This document shows positions 15,101 to 23,900 of a DNA stretch of 64,000 bases, in pieces (within the stretch, counting starts at the first letter, position 1; each line of letters starts with the position of its first letter). The position numbers and the translations under genes were made by a program. This DNA is from Dysidea avara (Eukaryota; Porifera; Demospongiae; Dictyoceratida; Dysideidae), in NCBI RefSeq assembly GCF_963678975.1, contig NC_089281.1, positions 11,185,277-11,249,276 of the forward strand. The letters run 5' to 3'. The notes under the pieces were generated by a model. That model searched no databases, had not been told where the DNA came from, and saw nothing but the letters and a program-made list of their open reading frames with translations.

Positions 15101-17683
15101 AATCACTCCCACTCTAGTAAGACAACATTGCATTAGAGCAGTACCAGGTGTTGACTGAAACTTATACCTAATCTGTATTGCTTCTGTTTATACTGCACTA
15201 ACTGATGATCAGACAATAGTGGTTACTATAGCACTAATAGTAGTAGTACTCTTGATAGCTTCCTTTTCTGTGAATGATGCAACTACCTTTATAGTAGGGC
15301 TACAACAAATGTTCGATTCATCCAGATATTCATTTATTAAGGTTCTGTCCAGATACCAAATTTATCCAGATATCAAATTTACTATTCGAATATTCATTTG
15401 CTAGTAAATTACAATTCTAACACCTCTGCAATAATCACAATGTTACCAAATAGTTCAGTATTCGTTCGTTAAGACGTCCAAATATCCATCTGACATTCAT
15501 TGCAGTCCTATTTTATAGGCACTTTATAACTTTTATTTCATTTCTTACTTGTGTTATAATTACATACATGACTTTGGATCATAACAATAGCAATGTACTA
15601 AATGTACTAAATATCATCTTAATTTTGTAGTCCCATATGTCTATATTTCTTTGTTTACTTTCCAAACCAGTCATGACACATGCACATTGTACACGTACAC
15701 ACAAGAACACGCACGCACGCATGCACACACACTCACACCTATCCAATAGGTCATACTGAGACTCCAAGTCATTGATCAACAGTGGCTTCCTTAGTTTGGT
15801 ATACTTTACAGCTTTGTCAAGGGGGAATCCCACAGAAAAGAAAGCAATCAAACAATCACATATTGGCCAATCTTTGATTGGATCATTCAGTATCATAGAC
15901 TCAGAGAACACAATTATCTCTATATTGGGATGTTGTAACCTCTCCAGTATGGACTTCATTGGCTGAGAATCAACCTGTAAAATAGTTTCATGACAAGTAT
16001 ACGTTTACTGAGTTGTATATGATCACTGGACTGGACTAGTGGGCTGGACTCGTATGCTTCATATTTTCTATAGAAAAAATATTTGGGCAACTGATTGTTA
16101 CATTAAATGAAGAATATCCAGTTGGAGCAGTCAACTTTGCCACGTGTGTTCATTTTCAAGGGATGCACACAATTACCAGCATAGTTATTTTGTAGATATT
16201 GCTATGCCAATCAGTCTTTAAATATGTGTATAGTTGCTAGCTAAACGACTGGCACTGAGTTTGAATTAAACCAATCCTCAAATTTCTTGACTGAATCTCC
16301 AGTGTGTGATAGCAAGTGCTGAAGGCCTTGTAGCACTTATGAGCTCTTGTTGATATACCATTAAAAATATTGTGTAGCAAATATACTGGGAAGTGCCATG
16401 CATCCCAACACAAGTTATGAACATCTGATCATGAGTCTGCAAAAGTAGCTGAAGTTTAACTGTTTCACTAGTCCAGTCCAGTACAACCTATGAGTATACT
16501 ACACGACCAAACTCTCAGTTAAGATGAGGATAACAGTAAATAGAAATAAGTGGAACCAAGAGTTAATAATAAGAGCCTCTCTTATTATTAACTCTTGGTG
16601 GAACACATAGCTGTAGTACGTAGCTACACGTTAATTAGCAACTATATGCATTGAGTTTGTATACGTAGCTATTTAGCTCTATCCAGCTGTCCAGCCAGTG
16701 CTGGGGGTGGTAGTAAGGGGATTCCATCTAGCCCGGGGGAAAAATTATTCTATAGCATTTATGGCACCATAGTCTCGCGGCGCCCGACCCTAAAAAGAGG
16801 GTCTGGTGAAACTGTGTACAAAAAGTTTGAGCTCTGGAATGTTTATTGGATGACGTTTTACGTGTTACGTAAGTGCACTGTTTACGTCACAACATCCGTT
16901 CAACCAGATCCGCTTACAGCATCACCAAACCAATAGCGCTACTTTATTTATTCAACATTAAAACGAACCCAACAGAATTGTATGGCTGTTTTCTCAATGA
17001 GTTTAAGCAGCAGAGTCACCGGATGTAATTAACCGTAAGCCGCGAATCTTTTGAAATGTACACATTACATAATCAATTTGAAATGGAGCGATCTGATTGG
17101 AGCTTCCAACATTCCGGCAGCGCCAAACTTTTTGTACACAGTTTCACCAGACCCTCTTTTTAGGGTCGGGCGCCGCGAGACTAATGGCACCACTGATGGC
17201 GGTCTTAAAATATACGTGACGGAGGTGTTGTAATCGCTTTGTTTTTATCACTACATCACTACTGATATTGGGTTGCAGTATTAGCTACGAATCAGTGCTG
17301 GCGATATTAAATTTTGCCACCGCAAGCCGGACTATATTCTTAAGGCCCCTGTCCGGGGGGTTTTGCTGTGTGTGTGCTGGCGGTCCATGCGGTGTTTTTG
17401 TAGGTCTGTGTAGGCTCTGTAGGTTTAGCTGCTTTTTTCTACTTTTTGCGGTCTTATAAATTAAATTAGGTTTAGCTTTAAAAAAAAACACTATATGCTG
17501 TCCAGCACCGTCTGGCGCTTGGTCTGGCGACACCCCGGCGACCCTTTGCATAAAGTAAGGGTCTGGGTGAACCAGTTGTCGCGTATAGCGCTTACTCTCG
17601 CGCTTAATTACCTTCTTTTCCATACCACATACTCCCAGGACAACTAGTTTTCCTGCCCCTTCTTCTTCGACTCCACTCGACAT
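1199..17683 (-). CDS. PPIP5K: Inositol hexakisphosphate/diphosphoinositol-pentakisphosphate kinase (PPIP5K/VIP1 family), 3'-incomplete, 15 exons
   Basis: Bifunctional cytosolic enzyme of inositol pyrophosphate metabolism. The N-terminal ATP-grasp kinase adds the 1-diphosphate to InsP6 or 5-InsP7; a histidine-acid-phosphatase-like domain follows. Coding exons, 5' to 3': 17683-17612, 15974-15739, 12275-12190, 11609-11455, 9706-9554, 6108-5876, 5829-5722, 5310-5224, 4999-4924, 4873-4764, 4713-4652, 1981-1749, 1638-1529, 1476-1410, 1337-1199. All junctions are GT-AG and every phase matches, giving 642 codons plus one base. Visible motifs are VCGMEKK near the N-terminus, [39 protein letters not shown] and [11 protein letters not shown] (kinase), then [21 protein letters not shown] and [13 protein letters not shown] (phosphatase). 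Animal homologues run past 1200 aa, so roughly the last half lies left of the window. The last exon seen ends in phase 1. Confidence 0.95.
1410..1476 (-). CDS. PPIP5K: PPIP5K exon 14, residues 574-596
   Basis: Encodes [20 protein letters not shown] and KRQ, aligning with the family's RVKARLHEIL. It is phase 2 in and 0 out. Confidence 0.88.
1529..1638 (-). CDS. PPIP5K: PPIP5K exon 13, residues 538-574
   Basis: Encodes [20 protein letters not shown], then VDKLLDNAF. It matches the family's [21 protein letters not shown]. It is phase 0 in and 2 out. Confidence 0.92.
1749..1981 (-). CDS. PPIP5K: PPIP5K exon 12, phosphatase core, residues 460-537
   Basis: Encodes [40 protein letters not shown] and [20 protein letters not shown]. 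It is nearly identical to vertebrate PPIP5K over 75 residues. It is phase 1 in and 0 out; the GTATAC donor follows FVK. Confidence 0.97.
2328..2378. repeat. Perfect 22-bp-stem hairpin
   Basis: ATGTCAGGGATACGCCCCCT plus TT is followed by a 7-nt loop and the exact reverse complement. It is GC-rich in an AT-rich intron of PPIP5K. It may be a minimal MITE, or the folded arm of a small RNA precursor. Confidence 0.8.
2518..2576. repeat. 28-bp-stem hairpin with almost no loop
   Basis: The left arm from TAAACCAGGTGCGTGCCCAC pairs with the right arm, ending TGGGCACACACCTGGTTTA, with few mismatches. It lies 140 bp from the hairpin at 2328 in the same PPIP5K intron. Confidence 0.75.
3222..4355 (+). mobile_element. 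Repeat family A, copy 1 (about 1.1 kb, ends in a palindromic module)
   Basis: It begins near CATACAGTATGATAGTAG and ends in a 290-bp palindrome (4060-4353) centred on a CTCAAGATACCATAATGG-like spacer. The palindrome arms carry CTAGAGTAGGGACCAT. Open frames inside (for example 3462-3677) are repeat-borne and recur, frame-broken, in the other copies. It is intronic in PPIP5K. Confidence 0.75.
4652..4713 (-). CDS. PPIP5K: PPIP5K exon 11, residues 439-460
   Basis: Encodes [20 protein letters not shown], aligning with the family's MYGHFSGINRKVQL. It is phase 2 in and 1 out, with donor GTGAGTG. Confidence 0.88.
4764..4873 (-). CDS. PPIP5K: PPIP5K exon 10, residues 403-439
   Basis: Encodes [16 protein letters not shown] and a helix ending in QTQSVLEM. 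It matches the helical insert between the catalytic motif and the YGHFSG motif. It is phase 0 in and 2 out, with donor GTAAGTG. Confidence 0.85.
4924..4999 (-). CDS. PPIP5K: PPIP5K exon 9, residues 377-402
   Basis: Encodes [20 protein letters not shown] then PGELQ, corresponding to the lysine-rich HxKFFxLFEK...KLKLKKPKQLQ stretch of the family. It is phase 2 in and 0 out. Confidence 0.9.
5224..5310 (-). CDS. PPIP5K: PPIP5K exon 8, phosphatase catalytic motif, residues 348-377
   Basis: Encodes [20 protein letters not shown] near residues 350-369. It carries the RHGxRxP signature of histidine acid phosphatases, catalytic His intact (H360). Two donors are possible at the end. The GTTGGT donor at 5223 keeps the frame open into exon 9; the GTATTA donor four bases on does not. 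Confidence 0.93.
5626..5717. repeat. CA/CACC/GCAC microsatellite at PPIP5K exon 7 donor
   Basis: A mixed (CA)n, (CCCA)n and (GCAC)n tract. On the transcript strand it reads as GU/GGGU-rich sequence beginning just inside the intron. Confidence 0.85.
5722..5829 (-). CDS. PPIP5K: PPIP5K exon 7, linker, residues 312-348
   Basis: Encodes [20 protein letters not shown] and [10 protein letters not shown], the proline-rich linker between the kinase and phosphatase domains. It is phase 2 in and out. The donor GTATGC is followed within about 10 nt by a 95-bp GT/GC-rich tract. Confidence 0.9.
5876..6108 (-). CDS. PPIP5K: PPIP5K exon 6, residues 235-312
   Basis: Encodes [34 protein letters not shown] and [20 protein letters not shown]. 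It completes the ATP-grasp kinase, including the [10 protein letters not shown] motif with the metal- and nucleotide-binding acidic residue. It is phase 0 in and 2 out. Confidence 0.95.
6300..6560 (+). repeat. Fragment related to family A palindromic module
   Basis: A short inverted repeat (GATCATCTGCAGCTGAAGCT against AGCTGCAGGTGTAGATGATC) with AGGTGGAACATAGCTGA upstream. It resembles the palindromic ends at 10690 and 45077. It is a diverged remnant in a PPIP5K intron. Confidence 0.4.
7245..8400 (+). mobile_element. Repeat family A, copy 2
   Basis: Same order of blocks as the copy at 3222: GTAGTGTATAGTAGGGACCA at the left, a middle block with CTTCAGACAAGCATAACTCG, then the palindromic module at 8118-8397. 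It is clearly homologous but diverged by substitutions and small indels, so the two insertions are not a recent duplication. Confidence 0.75.
8420..8650 (+). repeat. tRNA-like SINE K fragment
   Basis: A B-box-like GGTTCAAACCC at about 8458 is followed by a T-run and the shared tail CATCAAAAGGCACTGCTATA. It is the same family as 57098-57838, truncated. Confidence 0.5.
8774..9369. mobile_element. TGTGACC-family TIR element (copy B1)
   Basis: The left end TGTGACCCGCTGAGCAAAAA pairs with the right end (reverse complement TATGACCCACTGAGTGAAAA). It is flanked by TA on both sides. At about 600 bp it has no coding capacity, and is a Tc1/mariner-style non-autonomous element judging by the TA target. 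It is intronic in PPIP5K. Confidence 0.65.
9554..9706 (-). CDS. PPIP5K: PPIP5K exon 5, residues 184-234
   Basis: Encodes [19 protein letters not shown], then [20 protein letters not shown] and ARKSP. This is the most conserved stretch of the VIP1 kinase domain. It has 51 whole codons, phase 0 in and out, and donor GTGAGTG. Confidence 0.95.
10040..10870 (+). mobile_element. Repeat family A, diverged copy
   Basis: Shares the middle block (ATTGGTTAAGCATAACCAAG, CCTTCAGCCAAGTATAACTC) with the copies at 3222 and 7245. Its terminal palindrome is of a different subtype, with AACAAGGGA and CTGCTTGTTTCAT at the arm ends. It lies in the intron between PPIP5K exons 5 and 4. Confidence 0.55.
11240..11400. 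repeat. Inverted repeat (CACTATAGTAT arms)
   Basis: Arms around CTATACTATAGTGGA and its complement near 11375, preceded by AACAAGGGA. It is related to the palindrome at 45077-45205. It lies 55 bp from PPIP5K exon 4. Confidence 0.45.
11455..11609 (-). CDS. PPIP5K: PPIP5K exon 4, residues 132-183
   Basis: Encodes the ATP-grasp core strand with [20 protein letters not shown], then a Gly-rich [13 protein letters not shown]. It is phase 1 in and 0 out, with acceptor CAATAG and donor GTATTA. Confidence 0.93.
11790..12185. repeat. (CA)n/(GCAC)n microsatellite with 120-bp tandem duplication
   Basis: A 120-bp unit starting CACCCCTATACACACACATG occurs at 11831 and again at 11951. It is followed by about 17 copies of GCAC (12094-12165). 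It ends 5-10 bp from the donor of PPIP5K exon 3. All open frames here are low-complexity artefacts. Confidence 0.9.
12190..12275 (-). CDS. PPIP5K: PPIP5K exon 3, residues 103-131
   Basis: Encodes [20 protein letters not shown] and LNRKEDG, matching the family's VYxIL-EGI-LPRYAVLNR segment. It is phase 2 in and 1 out. The donor GTATGTTTG runs straight into a long (TG)n/(TGCG)n tract. Confidence 0.93.
12839..13392. mobile_element. MITE with TATAGC(G/T)GGTTATTTTC terminal inverted repeats
   Basis: The left end TATAGCTGGTTATTTTC and right end GAAAATAACCCGCTATA are inverted copies. The interior is rich in TTCGAAA-type blocks. At 554 bp it is non-coding and intronic in PPIP5K. Confidence 0.65.
13400..14940. 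other. Intronic stretch, little recognisable
   Basis: Within the PPIP5K intron 12276-15738. The only clear signal is a lone hAT-like end, CTGGATCCGCCCCTG, finishing at 14828 without a partner. No exon-like similarity was seen. Confidence 0.4.
14946..15152. mobile_element. Foldback MITE, about 90-bp arms
   Basis: TGGTACCGCTTAAATGCAAT at the left matches the inverse of ATTGCATTAGAGCAGTACCA at the right. The arms continue through AAAGAGTATGGCACCTGTTT. It lies in the PPIP5K intron between exons 3 and 2. Confidence 0.75.
15680..15737. repeat. CA/GCAC microsatellite at PPIP5K exon 2 donor
   Basis: ACACACAAGAACACGCACGC and then ACACACACTCACAC reach the donor dinucleotide itself. The transcript therefore has a GU-rich intron start. 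Confidence 0.85.
15739..15974 (-). CDS. PPIP5K: PPIP5K exon 2, residues 25-103
   Basis: Acceptor TTACAG, donor AG/GTGTGAG. It encodes [29 protein letters not shown] and [18 protein letters not shown], closely matching the start of the VIP1 kinase domain. It is phase 0 in and 2 out. A GT-rich microsatellite begins directly at the donor. Confidence 0.93.
16551..16603. repeat. Near-perfect palindrome
   Basis: CCAAGAGTTAATAATAAGAG is followed by a short centre and CTCTTATTATTAACTCTTGG. It lies in PPIP5K intron 1. Confidence 0.8.
16770..17183. mobile_element. Mutator-like MITE, TAGTCTCGCG family (copy C1)
   Basis: A 414-bp element with inverted repeats of about 60 bp starting TAGTCTCGCGGCGCCCGACC. 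It is flanked by a perfect 9-bp duplication, ATGGCACCA, at 16761-16769 and 17184-17192. A 9-bp target duplication is the usual length for Mutator-like elements. It has no coding capacity and sits in PPIP5K intron 1. Confidence 0.88.
17612..17683 (-). CDS. PPIP5K: PPIP5K exon 1 (start codon), residues 1-24
   Basis: ATG at 17683, ending in GAAAAGAAG before a GTAATT donor. It encodes an acidic start, then [13 protein letters not shown], the counterpart of the family's IIVGICAMTKK segment. It is phase 0 and joins to [13 protein letters not shown]. This start was chosen because the family motif begins 11 codons after it. Confidence 0.85.
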
Positions 17684-17947
17684 CTTTTAAGGCAAATAGT
17701 CCTTCAAATTTGGATCGAACTGTAGGTATACTCAGTGACGCAGTGCCAGTTGCAATGGCTTCAAATGAACTGAATCCCTTCTGAAAATAGCGCGCGCCCC
17801 TAATTTATTTTATGATTAGCGTGGGTGATAAAAGGAACAGAGAGTAGACGTGCTGCTATAAGATCACGGCTGAGTCAGTCAGTAATACAAGAGAGCCTCA
17901 GCAGAAGAAGTGAGTCGTCTAGATTAAGAAGACTGACTAGCTGAGAC
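17684..17947 (-). promoter_or_regulatory. Presumed PPIP5K promoter and 5' flank
   Basis: This sequence is directly upstream of the start codon. It has a GCGCGCGCCCC block near 17790 and an AP-1-like TGAGTCA at 17871-17877. No clear TATA box is placed for the minus strand. Assignment rests on position only. Confidence 0.35.
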
Positions 17948-18067
17948 TGGTCTCGCGTGGCCAGACCCTTTCCGCGCAGCCGCTTATCGATTGGAAATTA
18001 TAAGCGCCGCGCTATAATTTCCAATCGATAAGCGGCTGCGCGGAAAGGGTCTGGCCACGCGAGACTA
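17948..18067. mobile_element. Mutator-like MITE, TAGTCTCGCG family, fully palindromic (copy C2)
   Basis: A 120-bp near-perfect palindrome from TGGTCTCGCG to CGCGAGACTA, containing AGCGGCTGCGCGGAAAGGG. It is flanked by a 9-bp duplication, AGCTGAGAC, at 17939-17947 and 18068-18076. It sits about 265 bp upstream of the PPIP5K start codon. Confidence 0.88.
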
Positions 18068-18295
18068 AGCTGAGACCGAGGCTGAGACTCCTGATGAAAG
18101 CGAGGATGAAAGACAAGCAAGGTATTAAAAATATCCAGACTACTATTTCAGCACTAGGGCTTGCATTGATATTCTAACAGCAGCTAGAATTTCCTATACG
18201 TACCTATTGCTGAATATCTAAAAGCTCTGACTTCAATTTTTTCTACCTTTGGTGCATACTATTATAAATGATTTTACTTCATGCAGATTTCTTGA

Positions 18296-18960
18296 TCAAA
18301 TAATGTTTGATGATGGAGTCATTTCTTGATCAGATAATATTGGTGGTGATGGAGTCATTTCTTGATTAGATAATGTCAGTGGCAGGGGCGGATACAAGGG
18401 GGGTCAAAGGGGGTTCTTGAACCCCCCTCCAAAAATTTTTAGTATACCATGCAAGATTGAGATACTCTAATAGAGCATTCACTCTAATAAAGCAGTCACA
18501 GTAGTAGAACAGTGTGTAGTGAGCTATTTAAGGATTTTTATGTACTTTATCAGCTATAAATGTGTGGTTGGTGAGGTGGGCAGCTATTGTCAGCTGGCTG
18601 TGACCTTTTTTTTTTTTGGTCTCACCTTATCAAACCAGAGACAATGTAGTGCTTCAGTTCATTTTTGACCCCCCCTTTCTATAAGTCTGGATCTGCCCCT
18701 GGTCAGTGGTGATGGAGTCATTTCTTGTTCAAATAATGCTGGTGGTGATGGAGTCATTTCTTGTTCAAATAATGCTGGTGGTGATGGAGTTATTTTTGAA
18801 TGGACAATGTTGGAGGTGATGGAGTCATTTCTTGATGAGACAATATTAGTGGTGATGGAGTGATACCTTGTGCTTGCTCATGGATTGAGTGGGTAGTACT
18901 GGTGGTGGTGAAGTCATGTGTTGAGTTGATAAAGTCATGGGCGATGGAGTAGCAAAGTCT
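18296..18960. repeat. 36-bp minisatellite, interrupted by a hAT-like MITE
   Basis: Units resemble GATGGAGTCATTTCTTGATC followed by AGATAATATTGGTGGT. About two copies lie left of the insertion (18296-18375) and at least four degenerate copies lie right of it. The minus strand reads PPILSDQEMTPS per unit but is stopped, so a coding role is not supported. Confidence 0.75.
18383..18701. mobile_element. hAT-like MITE
   Basis: 319 bp, with ends CAGGGGCGGATACAAGGGG and (reverse complement) CAGGGGCAGATCCAGAC. It is flanked by a perfect 8-bp duplication, GTCAGTGG, at 18375-18382 and 18702-18709. The TIR start and 8-bp duplication are hAT hallmarks. It is non-coding. Confidence 0.88.
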
Positions 18961-18961
18961 T

Positions 18962-20255
18962 GTGTTGAAAAATGTTTGCTGGGAAAATTATCATTGACAA
19001 GGGATGGAGTAGAGTGTCAGTAGAACAAATAGGTACTTATCAACGTATAGTGATGTGTGCATTGTTGGCCCAATAGCTGATGTCAGGAAGAACTTGAAAT
19101 GAAGTCTTGTGATGTAGAAAAGGATGCTGTAGGAGAAAAGACTCCAGCTGCATGTTGTAGAGATTCCAAATGGCGGTCCTCATTTAGTTTTTCTTGTAAG
19201 TGTGTGCTGTTAGAGATATTTGAAAAAACAATTGAAAACATAGCTCAGGCTCACCCCCACATGCTTTAGTATCTGTCTAGTTAACCATACACTTGACTCT
19301 AGGTATTTCAGTCTCTGACTGCTCTATTACAGTATCTCAATCTCGAAGGCTGCCAGGACTGTACCACCCATCCACCTTGTTGAACAAGAATGAAGAGACT
19401 TCCACCCTTCTGCTATGTTTATATGCATAGCTAATGCATTTACTTTAAAACTTGATCACTCTGTGCCTCCTTCTATCATGAAATAATGCATTCATGTGAT
19501 TGATAATCAAATAATTAAAATTTGGTGTGGGCACCTAAAAATTGATGTGGGTGGTGACAGGAAACAAGGAATTTAATAATGATGGCCTTAAGGCTATTGC
19601 TGCATGGCACATAGTCACTACGTATTAAACTACTTACATACATGCAATTACATTAACTAAACCTAACCAACAGCTGTGGAAACCGAAGTGATAATCGTCC
19701 TGATTCAAAATTTTCTAAACCATGTAACATTCGCTCAGAAATTCTATCTATAAACCTTTTTTGTTTTAACGCTACAGATGCCTATGATCAGTGTCATCAC
19801 CAACAGACAAGTAGCTACTGAGGGCACGGTACTGTTGACTGGTTCTCGCTGCTCCAAACTATCTCACTAAGTTATGCTGACTAATCGAAGTGTTAAAAGA
19901 GCCGTACTACTGATCTGGATGTCAACAACTTACCTATACAGCTTAATACAACTATTAGTACAGCTACATAATACTCAATTCTGAGTTATAAATAAATAAA
20001 TAATATGCCTATATGGGTTCATCATAGCTATACGCCTGCAGCAACAGCATGGATGACTAAGGCCACTCCAAGAAAAAGCATTATTTCCCAACCGCATATA
20101 TATGCAGATTAATTCTCTTCCACATGGTTTTATTCATTGTTGCTGTCAACTGTACATTTATTCATTATTTATCCTGCATGTGATAGTATGCATAGCAGTA
20201 TACTCAGAAGGCTCATTTAGCTAGCTTTTCACTGTTTCAGGTTCTTAGTTTAATA
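18962..20255. other. Intergenic, nothing recognised
   Basis: No gene, tRNA or clear TIR element was seen. A fragment near 19775 (CTACAGATGC, ATGATCAGTGTCA) recurs at 23228, so some old repeat sequence is present. Confidence 0.4.
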
Positions 20256-20903
20256 TGTGATTGGATTTTGGAAAAACGATCCAAATCGCACATTAGAAGT
20301 TTCAAGATAAACGGTTTTAAAGAATTGAAGCCAGCATAACTCTCCGAGGATAGCAAACACGCGTATGAAATTTACACAAAAGATGCATCAATCTGTTACC
20401 TTTCAGGCCACTTCCAGTACTTGTAGCTGCTTGTAGAGTTTCCCACCAAATAAGATAGAAAATCTGAGCAGTTGGATGAGCGAAGTAGTATCACGAGTGC
20501 TCACAAAGGGGTGGAGGCTGGGGGGTGGTGGGGAGGGCAAGAGATAGACCTCAAAATGGAGGCAGACCACGATTGGAGTCCAGACACGAGATTACAGGGC
20601 TGTGCTGGCTCCTTAGTGGCTGATATGTAGCAAAATCAACAGAGAACACGTCTGGCCAACATTATAAGGCTGTCCACCAGTAAACCACTGATTCTTGCCA
20701 AGCCAGGTCCTTCAAAAGGCCTGAAACCGCCATTTGAGCACTCCACACCACCCAGAAAAGACGTCTGTTGAAACCAGCCTCGTGTAGTTTGAGTAGTGCT
20801 GAGGGTCAAAACTTGTAGTACGATAGTGTAGCTATCCACTGGTGGTGTTAGTTTGATTTTGCCTGATGTGCGATTTGGATCGGTTTTGTAAAATCTGGTC
20901 ACA
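20256..20903. mobile_element. TGTGACC-family TIR element (copy B2)
   Basis: The ends TGTGATTGGATTTTGGAAAA and (reverse complement) TGTGACCAGATTTTACAAAA are followed inside by matched GATCCAAATCGCACAT. TA flanks both sides. At 648 bp it is non-coding; the open frame at 20636-20902 lies inside the element. Confidence 0.75.
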
Positions 20904-23900
20904 TATTTCTACTGTATTCTTAAGTTGGTTATGAATTTCAAAATTATAGTGGAAATATCTATAATGAATATAATGGATAATGAACCATGCACCCACCCGC
21001 ATGTATTTTTGAGGTCAATTGGGAACATTGTTTCTTGGAGTGGTCTAATCATCAGCTACTATGTTTCGATTAGGGCTCTAATATGAGTGTAGCTAACAGT
21101 GCTGGGCAATATAATGAATATATTTTGTATTGTGACATATTTATTTATGTCGTGATATGATAGCTAGAAATTATTATCGTGATAGAACTCACATGACCTA
21201 CCCAGTACTATGTAAGCTTGTAAAATGATGTCTTAAGTTTTGCCAAGCCATGCACTGCACCATCATTGAGAGTGTAGTTATACCATTACATATTCTGGTA
21301 ACATGTACATCCAAATCTAGTGTCCTTTCTGCCGTTTTGAAAGGTGCTAGGTAAATACACAGATATGTTTACAATGGTCAGTGCAATGCAGTGGGCAGTA
21401 ATAACAGTAGTTCAAAGAGCCAATGCAATTACACTTGTAATAGATAATGATGACAAAGGTATCGCAGATTCAACCTTAAGACTAAGTATTGTAACTTATA
21501 AGCTATCAACTGTTATGGATATACTGTATACCGTGGTATCATGAATAACTATTGCCATGACATATGACATAAGAAAAATCTACATCGCCCAGCACTAATG
21601 TATGGTGTATACGGTCCCTTTTAACCTTAAGCCATGCATGCTTCACAATGATCAAAAAATTGTTATGCTGCGATTTCATAGTACTGCTATAAACTACACA
21701 GAATATTTGAGATTTGTTGTATAAAACACTTATTGTTATAGGAAAAATGTGACTGACAATAAAGCCATGACAAATTAATCTTATGTTTCACGGATGCAGT
21801 GGGTAAATGTTTTGGCAAACCCTAAAATAAATGTAAATCACGTGATCTCTTAAAGTGCTAATATGGCTGTATATACCCTTGAATACTGTGCAAGTACTAA
21901 CAGGTGTAGTAGCAAAGGGGAAGGAGCTCCATCACTATTTCAGAGGACTTTAGCTTTTGTACCTGTCAAGATCAACATACTCTAATAGAGCAGTCATATA
22001 AACTCTAACAAAACAGTTAGAAATGATTTGCATTTTAATTTATTTAGGTCATTACATTACTAGAGGGAAAATAATCTGTGAAACATATGATTAATTTGGT
22101 ATGGCCTCATAGTAAAGAGAGTAGAAATTGCATAGCGGAAATTACTAGTCTTGAGCATCAGTGGCATGAACGTAGAAGATAACTAAATGAACATGTCAGT
22201 TAAATCAGAGTTTAAAGTAAATAGCAAAGTATTCATACATGTGTTGTACATAAGTTAGTAAGGATAAGTTTATGACATGCAGGTAGCTCCTGCAGTATAG
22301 ATGGATAACCATGCATGTATTCATGTAAGTAACAAGATGTGTGTGGCTAGTTAGCTATGAAATATCTACAATGAATAATATAGAGTACTTATTCTGATTC
22401 CTTGTGCATCTTTCGCTGACTCTGCCATATACTCAGAATCTATACAATAGTATTAGCAAATAGATAAACTGAAGCCTATACAAATGCCATGCAAAATTCC
22501 CATGTTATAGCTGACATCCTGTATTACACAGTAACAGATCACCACCTTAGTCATGGATGCATGTGATGTTTAAATGAACTAATGATTTGTTATGATAAAT
22601 TGCTTTACTGCATGCATGGAATGAAATGTATATAGGTGTATAGCTACGTATATACACAGTGTATGGCTGTTCATGGACATGCATAGGTATATGGTAGCAA
22701 TGTGTTAGTGGTGTAGCATCTATGAAGTTAGTATACACTTAATAACATAATAGTGCACAATTTACATTGCAACTATATATAACTATAGTTTATCTATTTA
22801 TATAGTCCTACCTAATGCAAAAGCCACGGTCAATAAAATTGATAACAATAACCAAAGTTCACGCTTGTTCAAATTTCATAGACTGTTTCTACATCCTGAT
22901 CAATTAGGAAATAGCTAGCTATTGCAGTTAACATGCACTGACTTATTCGGTGTTCTGCTACACTTGATCATTCAACACTGAAACTACCTAACAGTTGAGA
23001 AATACCATACAACAGTGACAGTGACACATGATACAACAGTTACAGTGTTTTATACCAGCCACACAAAGCTATATGTCTTCCAATATGCAAAACAGCCTAT
23101 ACATTTTTTGATACTTCCTGATTGAGTGTTCAGTCAAGTGAGTAAACAATTCAGTGACAGCACATGGTGATTTTATGAGTGGGGCAGAGTGGCTTACAAA
23201 ATACTAGCTACCTATTTTGTTCATGCTACAGATGCTGTCTATGATCAGTGTCAACATGGGTTCATCTTGCTTGTGACAACACAATTTATACTGCAAGCTC
23301 TGTCCCTATTGTGGGATATAAGTATTAGTAGTAGCTAGCATACATCTGAGGTCTTGATAAGAAGTTATGTGATCATACCATACATAATGCTAGATATACC
23401 TATAGCTACAAGAGAAAGCATAAACTGATCTTGTGGTAATAAAGTAGCTACATTGCCATACAGTGATCTTTTCAAGGTGTATATAGTAAGTACTTCATTG
23501 TTTGGCTTTTTAGCAGAAACATGCAGACCAAATGAAATTATTATTATAGTTGTCAAAAAAAGCAGTTCCACATACAAGTCAGGTATATACCAATGGAAGC
23601 CAATGGAAACATCAAGGCATGCAGTTCTCCCAGTAGTTTGTGTTTTATTTTACATTTTTCACATAGTACTTTAATGGTCTCTCAACTCATTACTGTGAGT
23701 CTCTAATGATGATGTACAACTATAGCTTTGAGCATTGTAAAAATGACACATGTATTTTCATATTCTGTATTACTCTGGAATGCATCTCTTATGGCAATCA
23801 ATCTATTATACTGGTAGCTTATTTATACACATAGTGATCAACTTGGACAGTACAAAACAAAACAGAAGACAAGAGCAGTGCAGTGGAGTATCCAGCCTAA

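Noticed and set aside
18296-18960. Minisatellite as a coding repeat (PPILSDQEMTPS on the minus strand)
   Set aside because: The unit is a multiple of three and open in isolated units, but stops occur within the array and no splice sites or flanking exons were found.
20636-20902. 88-residue open frame
   Set aside because: It lies wholly inside the TGTGACC element B2 and reads through its terminal repeat.
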